DNA from: Bacillota bacterium
GTDB taxonomy: Bacteria; Bacillota; UBA4882; UBA8346
Direction: 5' to 3'
NCBI GenBank assembly: GCA_023415835.1
Contig: JAEZJK010000106.1
Coordinates: 1-55,318 of the forward strand
Length of the DNA: 55,318 bases
Both the position numbers and the translations under genes were made by a program. Below are positions 48,740 to 55,318 of this stretch, piece by piece. Within the stretch, counting starts at the first letter, position 1; each line of letters begins with the position of its first letter. The notes below the pieces were generated by a model. The model had not been told where the DNA came from and searched no databases. It worked only from the letters and a program-made list of their open reading frames with translations.

Positions 48740-51013
48740 ATGGAAGTCACCATTCACCTACGTTGTCAGGAACATAATTCCGTTTATCTGGAATATTGGC
48801 ACAACCACCGCTATCGAAGGCAAGTCCATCGGGTTGATCCGGGAGGGTTTGACCAAGACGGACCCTGGTTTAAAATCGAAGCCGATCCCAGTTCGTTTAA
48901 TTTTCATTTTAAGAGCCTGGAGGTGGATCCGGGTTTTGAACGTTTTTACGGGAACTATCTCGGCCGGGAAGCCTGGTGTTTGCCGGACCGGCCCGATGTT
49001 TATCCGGTACAGCCGTTTATTGTAAAAGGACATGCCAATCAGTTCTATCAGCAAATTAAAGAGCTGGTTCCCCAAGGGCTTTATCTTCCGGAGACTGACA
49101 TCAGCTATTTGAAGGAAGGGATCCCCCCGCAACCCGGTAAAATGCCGAAGTTGCAAAAATCAATGCTGGGGGCGAATGTCTTAAAGGACGGTTCGATCCT
49201 GTTCGGTTTATTCCATCCCAAAGCAGCTCAAGTATATCTCACCGGAAATTTCAATAATTGGCAATGTCCCGGCCATTCCCGGCCCGAACCGGACAAATTC
49301 CTACCCCTTGATTTGTACCAGGGGTATTACGATTATCCCAACCTTTGGTTATTGCGGCTACCGGCGGAACAAGCCCGCGAAAGGGTTGAGTATCTCTTTT
49401 ACGTCATCGGCGGAGTCCCCTTGGACGGCCACCGCCGTCCGGAACGCTACTTGCATGACCCAATGACCCGGAGCTATAGCGGGGACTATTTAAAAAATAC
49501 TTGCTTAGTGGTTGACCCTACCCGTTATCACTGGAAAGAACAGAATTGGATGGTCCCGGAACTTTCGGACCTGATCATTTATGAAATGAATGTTTATGGT
49601 TTTAGTGAAGGCGATCCTGATATTCCCCATGAAGAACAGGGTAAATTTGCCGGAGTGATTCGCCGGATTAAGAACGGTTATTTTAAAGATTTGGGAATCA
49701 ATGCTTTAGGTTTGATGCCTACATCAGAGGCGCCGTCACTGCAGGGTCCGACGGCTTTGGGTTATGACCCTTGCGGCTTCGCCTCGATTGAAAGGGATTT
49801 CGGGACTCCGGACGAGCTTCGGGAGTTAGTCGATACCGCACACCAACACGGGATCGCGGTGTTGCTTGATTTGGTTTTTAATCATACTTCCAATACTTTT
49901 AATCCGCTTTGGGACGCGATCAGCGATAGTCAGCCCGGCGGGCTCTATTTTAGCGGGGGGACCCCTTGGGGAAACCGAGTGGCAACTGAGCGGGAAGAAG
50001 TTCAAAATTACTTGATCGATGTTTGTAAGTTACTGTTACATGAATACCGAGTAGATGGTTTTCGGTTTGACGCCACTCATTCCAGTTGGATGGATCATGG
50101 TTTCTTACGCCGTCTCCAATATGAAATTAGGGACCGGGGTTTTAAGCCGGATTGCATCTTAATCGTTGAAAACCTCCCGAATGAGCCCGATTTAAATTTG
50201 GAAGGTTGGAATGGTTTCGCCCAATGGAACGACCCTTTCCACGACAAGATTAAGGCTTTATTGAGGGAAGGGGTTTATCAGGATTGGGTTGACGAGTCGC
50301 CGCAGCATTTGGGAGATATTTTTTACTTCAGCCGGAATTTTTACGCCCTTCATACCAATAATGCCATTAATTACTCGGAAAGCCATGATGAGAATAGCGT
50401 GCCTTTTGAAGTTGCCACTGACGGTCCGTTTTTACAAACAGACCCGGCTAAAGAACGCAAAGCCCGTTTGGGGTTGATGGCTGCCTTGACTGCCCTCGGG
50501 CAACCCATGTTGTACATGGGACAAGAGTTCAATATTGACCGACCCCGGAACCAAGTCCAATTCACTTGGCCGGATGATCTTTCCCGGCACCATTTTTACC
50601 AATGGGTGAAAGGGTTAATTCATCTCCGGAGGCGCTATCCCGGTTTAAGGATGGCCGGCGCCAATTTGGCTGAGGAGGGGAAGTTCCAATTTATCGTCGG
50701 ACCATGGATGGAACAGGGGAAAGGCCGCTCAGTCATTGGTTGGCGCGTTAATCCCAATAGCAAACCCTGGGAACAGATGGTAGTATTATTCAATTTTGAG
50801 CCTTATGATGTTTCGTTAGGAATAGATTTCGGATCTCCGGGGAAATGGGTGAAACTGGCTGATATAGACCGGGTCAATGATATACCGCCCGTTGGCGCGA
50901 ATGCGGTCCGGGGAGCGGGTACAATCGAAACGTCGGGTTTTTTAGAAAGCTTTAATCTTCCTTCAAGTAGCGGGTTCGTATACAAATGGGAAGGCGGGCT
51001 CAATTATCAATGA
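48740..51013 (+). CDS. GH13 alpha-glucan-active enzyme (branching-enzyme-like)
   Basis: A 757-residue protein. Residues 1-95 are an uncharacterised N-terminal domain that looks carbohydrate-binding-like (aromatic-rich beta strands). Residues 140-255 are a CBM48-like domain (ILFGLFHPKAAQVYLTGNFN). The catalytic barrel follows: region I DLVFNH 377-382, nucleophile Asp444 in GFRFDATH, acid/base Glu477 in ILIVENL, and His549-Asp550 in SESHDEN. A C-terminal beta domain starts near 650. No signal peptide, so it acts in the cytoplasm, on glycogen or maltodextrin. A glycogen branching enzyme or trehalohydrolase-type activity is possible; no other glg gene is adjacent. GGAGG precedes the ATG. Confidence 0.8.
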   Translation: MEVTIHLRCQEHNSVYLEYWHNHRYRRQVHRVDPGGFDQDGPWFKIEADPSSFNFHFKSLEVDPGFERFYGNYLGREAWCLPDRPDVYPVQPFIVKGHANQFYQQIKELVPQGLYLPETDISYLKEGIPPQPGKMPKLQKSMLGANVLKDGSILFGLFHPKAAQVYLTGNFNNWQCPGHSRPEPDKFLPLDLYQGYYDYPNLWLLRLPAEQARERVEYLFYVIGGVPLDGHRRPERYLHDPMTRSYSGDYLKNTCLVVDPTRYHWKEQNWMVPELSDLIIYEMNVYGFSEGDPDIPHEEQGKFAGVIRRIKNGYFKDLGINALGLMPTSEAPSLQGPTALGYDPCGFASIERDFGTPDELRELVDTAHQHGIAVLLDLVFNHTSNTFNPLWDAISDSQPGGLYFSGGTPWGNRVATEREEVQNYLIDVCKLLLHEYRVDGFRFDATHSSWMDHGFLRRLQYEIRDRGFKPDCILIVENLPNEPDLNLEGWNGFAQWNDPFHDKIKALLREGVYQDWVDESPQHLGDIFYFSRNFYALHTNNAINYSESHDENSVPFEVATDGPFLQTDPAKERKARLGLMAALTALGQPMLYMGQEFNIDRPRNQVQFTWPDDLSRHHFYQWVKGLIHLRRRYPGLRMAGANLAEEGKFQFIVGPWMEQGKGRSVIGWRVNPNSKPWEQMVVLFNFEPYDVSLGIDFGSPGKWVKLADIDRVNDIPPVGANAVRGAGTIETSGFLESFNLPSSSGFVYKWEGGLNYQ

Positions 51014-51188
51014 ACAAGTAGTAACAAAAATAAAATAACCAGTATTATGAAGCTCCTACCGCTGTGTATCAATTTATAAAAAATTTTTCCGTTGATTACC
51101 TGCTTAGTAGTGGTCGAAGCCAGGAAAGATGGGAAGATAGCCGTAGCAGGATTATGATGAAATTCGTCTAATTTTCTTATTAGGTGAT

Positions 51189-52163
51189 ATGATGAGAGTG
51201 GCTTGCCGCTCGCGGCTCTTTTTTTTACTCCTTTTCCTGTTCTTAGCGATTTCACTTAGTTATGCAGACGGGCGTTATACCATCAGCGCCCCACAGCAGT
51301 ATCGGATCGGGTACTTGATCGAGGTTGAAAATACCGGTGGATCGGCTCGTGATGTAAAGTTACAGCTACCCATCTTTTTAACCGATGGGTTGCCTCCATA
51401 CCAAAGGTTAATTTCATTTCAGGCGCCTCGTGGGGTGACGATTAATAAAAACGTTGATGGGCAGGACGCTGAGTATTCGGTGGCCCGTTTGGATAAAGGC
51501 CAACGTCTTTCCCTGGAATTAGTTTTTACTTTTGTCAATTATGCCATTGACTATCAACTTAAAGCTTATTCCGGTTATAGTTCGGCTGAACCGTGTTACC
51601 TGCAATCGGAAGCGGGAATCGAATCAGATGCCGCCATTATAAGTGATTTAGCCCAAAAACTAACGGCCGGGTGTGGCAGTCAACTTGATAAGGCCCGTAA
51701 ACTCTTTGAGTATGTAAATGCTAACCTTGAATATCAAAGAATCGAGCAAGATACGCATAGCGCTTTGGAGACTTTAAAAAACGGAAAGGGGGTTTGTGAA
51801 GATTTTAGCTTGGTATATATAGCCTTATGCCGCACTTCGGGAATACCGGCCCGGCTGGTCAGGGGCTATCGGTTCGGCGTTGCCGATCTTAAAGCCGGAG
51901 AAACCGATCTTAAAGAATTTGCCCATGCTTGGGTGGAAGTAAATTTACCGGCTGAGGGTTGGGTGACGGTGGAACCGACTTTTGTTTATAGCGTGAATGG
52001 GATAAAAACGGTTAGTTATGATTTTTTTGGAAAAATTGATAAATCCGATCGGCACCTCTTTTTCAGTTGTGTCAGAAATAACTCCCCTAAGTGTACTTGG
52101 ATCCATGACCCGCGTAATCCGGCCAATTTGAAACTTAGTTTCCGGACATTGCTTCGAAAATAG
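51189..52163 (+). CDS. Exported transglutaminase-like protein
   Basis: A 324-residue protein with a signal peptide (6-26, cleavage near SYADGR). Residues 30-125 form a beta-rich domain of the kind preceding transglutaminase cores. The core has Cys203 in GKGVCEDFS, His246 in FAHAWVEV and Glu262 in VEPTF, an ordered triad with Glu in the place usually held by Asp. RTSGIPARLVRGYRFG is a further hallmark. It may be a cysteine protease or amidase acting on envelope proteins. A weak AGGTGA site precedes the ATG (51189 or 51192). The small membrane gene follows. Confidence 0.8.
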   Translation: MMRVACRSRLFFLLLFLFLAISLSYADGRYTISAPQQYRIGYLIEVENTGGSARDVKLQLPIFLTDGLPPYQRLISFQAPRGVTINKNVDGQDAEYSVARLDKGQRLSLELVFTFVNYAIDYQLKAYSGYSSAEPCYLQSEAGIESDAAIISDLAQKLTAGCGSQLDKARKLFEYVNANLEYQRIEQDTHSALETLKNGKGVCEDFSLVYIALCRTSGIPARLVRGYRFGVADLKAGETDLKEFAHAWVEVNLPAEGWVTVEPTFVYSVNGIKTVSYDFFGKIDKSDRHLFFSCVRNNSPKCTWIHDPRNPANLKLSFRTLLRK

Positions 52164-52218
52164 TGAAATATATTTTGGGCGTCAAGGGAATATCTTTATA
52201 TTGGTAGGAGGGGTTGCA

Positions 52219-52551
52219 ATGAAAACAGTCAGTGCCCAGCATAAATTATTAGCTGGTATGTCGTACTTTTTTTGGCCTTTAAGTATCCTGATTGTTGCTA
52301 CCAAACTCAAGAAAGATCCGTTCCTGCGGTTTCATGGTTACCAAGCGTTGATCCTTGGCATCTGCGGTTCAGTTTTTTATTTAGTAAGCGGGGGCTTTTT
52401 AAGGTTAATCCCCGGGTTGGGCCAATCGCTACTCAATTTATTGGCTAGCGCCTGGATAGTGTTGGCTGCCTTTTTTGCGATCCGCTGCTTGTTGGGGGAG
52501 TATTTTAAAGTTCCGTTCATCTATCATGTCGCGTACTGGGATATGGAGTAG
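52219..52551 (+). CDS. Small membrane protein (DUF4870-like)
   Basis: A 110-residue protein starting at ATG 52219 after GGAGGGG. AGMSYFFWPLSILIVATKLKKDP then FLRFHGYQALILGICG is the arrangement of DUF4870/Tic20-like small membrane proteins, in which a membrane segment is followed by a F-x-R-F/H-x-x-Q motif. Three to four membrane segments. Function not established. A terminator follows at 52594. Confidence 0.6.
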   Translation: MKTVSAQHKLLAGMSYFFWPLSILIVATKLKKDPFLRFHGYQALILGICGSVFYLVSGGFLRLIPGLGQSLLNLLASAWIVLAAFFAIRCLLGEYFKVPFIYHVAYWDME

Positions 52552-52593
52552 ATTATACATAGTTTAAAAGGAGAAAATTATATTAATGCTTTT

Positions 52594-52628
52594 AACCACT
52601 TTCTATGGGAAGTGGTTTCATTTTTTTA
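52594..52628 (+). terminator. Rho-independent terminator
   Basis: AACCACTT (52594-52601) and AAGTGGTT (52610-52617) form a perfect stem followed by TCATTTTTTT. It ends the transcript of the small membrane protein. Confidence 0.8.
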
Positions 52629-52702
52629 TAGTAATTAAAAATATAGTAAGAATTTTGAAGGAATTAACTGGAAAATAACGAATCTTATTCCTGGTGATGG
52701 AA

Positions 52703-53833
52703 ATGATGTTAAAAAAAGTTACGATAATTATCATTGTTTTGTTGGTGGTGGCAGGTTGCCTTCCAAAACCGGAGCCACGGACGGGGGATTTTAATGCTGT
52801 GGTAATTGATTCCCTAACCGGGGAAGGTGTTTCCGGAGTGGATATCCAAATAGGTGAAAACGAGTACGATACCGACTTGAAAGGCCAGTTTTCCTTGGCC
52901 GGTTTGCCTCCCGGCGATTATCAAATCTGTATAAGTAGAGAGTGGTATGAATCAAAAATGGTTACTTATAAGCATCTTGGGAAGCCGGAACCCGTTACTT
53001 TCTTCCTGGAGCCGGCGAGTTTCACCGGGCGGATTTACTACAGTTATGACGAAGGGCAAGATAAAGAAATTTACGAACTAATTTTAGAGAACCGTACCGT
53101 AAATAAGGTTTTATCTTTGCCGGAATCGGGCGAGACCAATCCGGCCTGGTCGGAATCACAAATTTTTGCCGTAGAATCCATTTCCGGCAAAGTTTCCAAG
53201 ATAAAAGTTTATGATTTTACGATGGGTAATTATAACCCGATCTTGTTTCAAGATTCCATCTTCGGTGAGCACCCTTCCCTGGATAGTAGGGGAATTACGA
53301 TGGCGTTAAAATCAAACGGTAAAATAATTAAATATGATTTAAATAATAATAAGGAAATAAAATCCTTTGATCTGGCCGGTTGGAACCCGGTAATCAGCCC
53401 TAATGGAACCATGGTCGCTTATGTCAGCGGAAACTATACCAAATTATATATTTATACCAATGAATCCGAATTCGATGAATTCATTCCCAAGCCTGGTTTT
53501 AAAATAAATAATCCTTGTTGGAGCCCTGACGGGGAGAAGATCGCTTTTGAGGCTTATGAGAATAGCGAAGAGGAGAGAGCGATTTACTGGATAGCGGTTG
53601 ATTCACTTGATTCCGGTATGTATCAAGTTACTTTTCCGTCCGGAAACGAAGAACAACACAAACACCCTACTTGGGGTGAAAACGATATGATTTATTTTTC
53701 CGGTAATATCGTTTATTCCTCCCGGAGTGATATTTATGCCGTTAAGTTTTACGATAAGGAACTGGAAAGTAACCCGTGGATAATGGTTAGTAAAGGATCA
53801 GGGAACAAGTTGTACCCTTGTTGGGGGAAGTGA
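52703..53833 (+). CDS. Lipoprotein with CarboxypepD_reg-like and TolB-like propeller domains
   Basis: A 376-residue lipoprotein. The N-terminus (MMLKKVTIIIIVLLVVAGC) is a lipoprotein signal with lipobox VAGC and Cys19 as the lipid site. Residues 30-95 form a beta-sandwich resembling carboxypeptidase regulatory or CnaB domains (VVIDSLTGEGVSGVDIQI, DLKGQFSLAGLPPGDYQI). Residues 115-376 contain beta-propeller blades of WD40/TolB type (NPAWSESQ, NPVISPNGTMVAYVSG, NPCWSPDGEKIAFE, HPTWGENDMIYFSG). In-frame GTG 52694 and ATG 52697 are alternative starts. Function unknown, an envelope-associated binding protein. Confidence 0.7.
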   Translation: MMLKKVTIIIIVLLVVAGCLPKPEPRTGDFNAVVIDSLTGEGVSGVDIQIGENEYDTDLKGQFSLAGLPPGDYQICISREWYESKMVTYKHLGKPEPVTFFLEPASFTGRIYYSYDEGQDKEIYELILENRTVNKVLSLPESGETNPAWSESQIFAVESISGKVSKIKVYDFTMGNYNPILFQDSIFGEHPSLDSRGITMALKSNGKIIKYDLNNNKEIKSFDLAGWNPVISPNGTMVAYVSGNYTKLYIYTNESEFDEFIPKPGFKINNPCWSPDGEKIAFEAYENSEEERAIYWIAVDSLDSGMYQVTFPSGNEEQHKHPTWGENDMIYFSGNIVYSSRSDIYAVKFYDKELESNPWIMVSKGSGNKLYPCWGK

Positions 53834-53890
53834 AAGAAATATAAGTGATATCAACTGTTAATAGGTTATGGGTTAGGGCAGGTGAGACAT

Positions 53891-54451
53891 ATGGTTCAAA
53901 ATAAATTTTGCCCAATAGTTAAAGATCTTTGCCAAGGTGAAATATGCATGGCCTGGAAAGACAGGGACTGTTCGGTTTTTGCCTTTATTAGGATTCTTAG
54001 TAATTCGGATGGTTTCATCACTAAAAATTGGTTACAGGACGGTATTCTCAAGGATGAGGAAATGGTTGAACAATTACTGCCCGAATGCCTAGATTGGGCT
54101 AAGGACAAAAAAATAACCCGCCCCACTAAAGAAGAGATTAGGTCATTCCTGATTGTCAAAGGAGTTACGATTGGTGAAACGGCTATGAGAATGTTATGGC
54201 GGGAGGCGAAAACCAAACTTCGGGAATCAAAGAGGGAGATGGATTATTTAACGTCACAAAATTGGTGGGAAAATAAGAGCAATTTGGGATTAGCATGGTC
54301 TTCCGATGAAAACGATGCTTTACTGAAGGGGTTTGAATCGGGTGAGAACATCCTTGAATTATCCAAGATCCATAAGCGATCGGTAAGGGCTATTGAGCTT
54401 AGGTTGGAGAAGTTCGGGAAAATCCAATTATCGAAACAAATAATTAGTTGA
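53891..54451 (+). CDS. Unrecognised protein with N-terminal Cys cluster and C-terminal helix-turn-helix-like region
   Basis: A 186-residue protein starting at ATG 53891 (MVQNKFCPIVKDLCQGEICM). Three Cys at about 7, 14 and 19 lie in the first 20 residues and a fourth at 27, a pattern for a Zn or Fe-S site. The C-terminal part (from about 145) has LAWSSDENDALLKGFESGEN followed by LSKIHKRSVRAIELRLEKFG, similar in shape to Myb/SANT-like or helicase-associated DNA-binding ends (W-x-x-x-E then R-S-x-x-A-I-x-x-R-L). I do not recognise the full protein. GGCAGGTGAG precedes the start. Terminator at 54557. Confidence 0.5.
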   Translation: MVQNKFCPIVKDLCQGEICMAWKDRDCSVFAFIRILSNSDGFITKNWLQDGILKDEEMVEQLLPECLDWAKDKKITRPTKEEIRSFLIVKGVTIGETAMRMLWREAKTKLRESKREMDYLTSQNWWENKSNLGLAWSSDENDALLKGFESGENILELSKIHKRSVRAIELRLEKFGKIQLSKQIIS

Positions 54452-54556
54452 TTCGTTTTTCATCAATTTTGGAAGAGAAACAGCCATATCAAATTGAAGT
54501 ACTGTGGCGGGTTATCGATTAAACTTTTATCTTCTGAGGTAAGCCCTGTCAAATCT

Positions 54557-54579
54557 AAGCCCCATGTTTGGGCTTTTTG
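54557..54579 (+). terminator. Terminator before the TrmB gene
   Basis: AAGCCC (54557-54562) and GGGCTT (54570-54575) around a seven-base loop, followed by TTTTG-type Ts. Confidence 0.7.
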
Positions 54580-54620
54580 TTTTATATTTGTAATAAAAAT
54601 TCAATTTGCCCTAACCCCTC

Positions 54621-54649
54621 TTGACAAATCATACATTTTCTTTTATAGT
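54621..54649 (+). promoter_or_regulatory. Strong promoter of the TrmB-type regulator
   Basis: A perfect TTGACA (54621-54626), a 17-base spacer and TATAGT (54644-54649). The ATG lies 38 bases downstream and the palindrome GAGGCGCCTC (54676-54685) falls just before the ATG, where it could act as an operator or contain the ribosome binding site. Confidence 0.8.
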
Positions 54650-54687
54650 AGTCCTAAATAGAACCACTAAGAAATGAGGCGCCTCCC

Positions 54688-55318
54688 ATGGACCTATTCG
54701 AAGCCCTAAGCAAAATCGGTTTTACCCGTCACGAATCCATTCTATATGTAACTCTTTGTCAAGAAGGAGAGTTAACCGGCTATGAAGCAGCCAAGATCTC
54801 AGGTCTGCCCCGTTCCAACGTCTACCTAGCTTTGGCCGGGTTGGTTGAGAAGGGTGGAGCTTATATTAGTGAGGGAGAAGCAGCCCGTTATACTTCGATC
54901 CCGGTAGAGGAGTTGATAGCCAATACCCGTAGGCAAATGAGGGAGGTTTTGGATTATCTCGAACAACATATTCCTAAACGGAAGACAAGCTTTGAACCTT
55001 ATATTACAATTACCGGAAAAATGCAGGTTGTTAACAAGATGAAGAATATAATAAGTCAGGCGCGGGAAAGGATTTATTTATCCTTCGCCCCCCGTGAACT
55101 GGAATTGGTAAGCGACGAATTGATCGATGCTATTATCAGGGGGTTAAAGGTGGTAATTATCACAACCGCTCCTTTCAAGCTTGACGGAGCAACCATTCAT
55201 TATATCCCAAAACAACCGGGCCAGATCCGGCTGATTTCCGACAGTACCAATGTCCTTACTGGAGAAATTGGAGAGGAAGCTGAACCATCCTGTTTGTATT
55301 CACGGAATAAGAATTTGA
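54688..55318 (+). CDS. TrmB-family transcriptional regulator (partial, runs off the window)
   Basis: 210 residues are visible with no stop. Residues 1-75 are the TrmB winged helix (LSKIGFTRHESILYVTLC, YEAAKISGLPRSNVYLALAGLVEKGG), followed by VEELIANTRRQMREVLDYLEQH, the coiled dimerisation helix. From about 110 on the C-terminal part resembles the phospholipase D-like sensor domain of TrmB proteins (ARERIYLSFAPRELEL). These regulators respond to sugars or other small molecules, mainly in archaea and some Firmicutes. It has its own strong promoter. The target genes are likely outside the window. Confidence 0.85.
   Translation, partial: MDLFEALSKIGFTRHESILYVTLCQEGELTGYEAAKISGLPRSNVYLALAGLVEKGGAYISEGEAARYTSIPVEELIANTRRQMREVLDYLEQHIPKRKTSFEPYITITGKMQVVNKMKNIISQARERIYLSFAPRELELVSDELIDAIIRGLKVVIITTAPFKLDGATIHYIPKQPGQIRLISDSTNVLTGEIGEEAEPSCLYSRNKNL

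Noticed and set aside
52586..52678. 30-residue frame after AAAGGAG
   Set aside because: It overlaps a clear terminator hairpin with T-run and the ribosome binding site spacing is long.

Overview
The window looks like a chromosomal segment of a spore-forming, diderm (two-membrane) member of the Firmicutes, of medium G+C. This rests on two gene sets that rarely occur together. One is a lipid A/Kdo block (lpxK, kdsB, kdsA, kdsD, an LpxL-type acyltransferase and a Kdo-transferase-like gene), supported by a CsgG-type protein with a beta-strand-rich C-terminus. The other is the prkA-yhbH-spoVR set, which in Bacillus belongs to the mother-cell sporulation programme. Negativicutes, Limnochordia/Hydrogenispora-like or Halanaerobiales-like lineages would all fit; the sequence alone does not decide. 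No rRNA, tRNA or CRISPR array was seen.

Layout. 1-5.2 kb: the start of a flavoprotein, a membrane-anchored Ntn hydrolase, an Ada-type DNA methyltransferase, a repeat-rich gap (five 22-bp tandem repeats followed by a MITE-like palindromic element), fabG, a glyoxalase-fold protein and a GrpB-family protein. 5.8-15.5 kb: one long operon for urea use, urtABCDE (urea ABC importer) followed by ureA, a fused ureB-ureC, ureE, ureF, ureG and ureD. 15.6-23.0 kb: a large protein joining a degenerate KaiC-like domain to a PEP-synthase-type ATP-grasp domain, divergent from prkA-yhbH-spoVR. 23-27.7 kb: accessory genes (small membrane protein, Ca-binding EF-hand/RTX-like protein with a decayed paralogue upstream, CBS-pair protein, TPR membrane protein) in repeat-rich DNA. 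27.9-34.0 kb: the lipid A/Kdo operon. 34.1-37.5 kb: acyl-CoA dehydrogenase, etfB and a ferredoxin-fused etfA. 37.8-43.5 kb: argC-argJ-argB-argD-argG behind a strong promoter. 44-54.5 kb: CsgG-barrel protein, Gfo/Idh/MocA oxidoreductase, slipin, GH13 glucan enzyme, transglutaminase-like exported protein, small membrane protein, lipoprotein and an unrecognised Cys-rich protein. The window ends inside a TrmB-type regulator.

How they work together. Urea is imported by UrtABCDE and hydrolysed by urease, whose nickel centre is assembled by UreDEFG. KdsD, KdsA and KdsB make CMP-Kdo, while LpxK and the acyltransferases act on lipid A; the step joining them would be WaaA, but the only WaaA-like gene here is a half-length form with altered catalytic positions. 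Acyl-CoA dehydrogenase with ferredoxin-bearing ETF suggests flavin-based electron coupling in an anaerobe. The arg cluster covers acetylglutamate to acetylornithine plus argininosuccinate synthase, without argF or argH.

The observations I consider most worth checking are the half-length Kdo-transferase-like gene, the KaiC-like/ATP-grasp fusion beside the sporulation-type kinase operon, the ureB-ureC fusion, the CsgG-barrel fusion, and several structured or repetitive intergenic elements. All function assignments come from reading motifs and remembered families; no database search was run.
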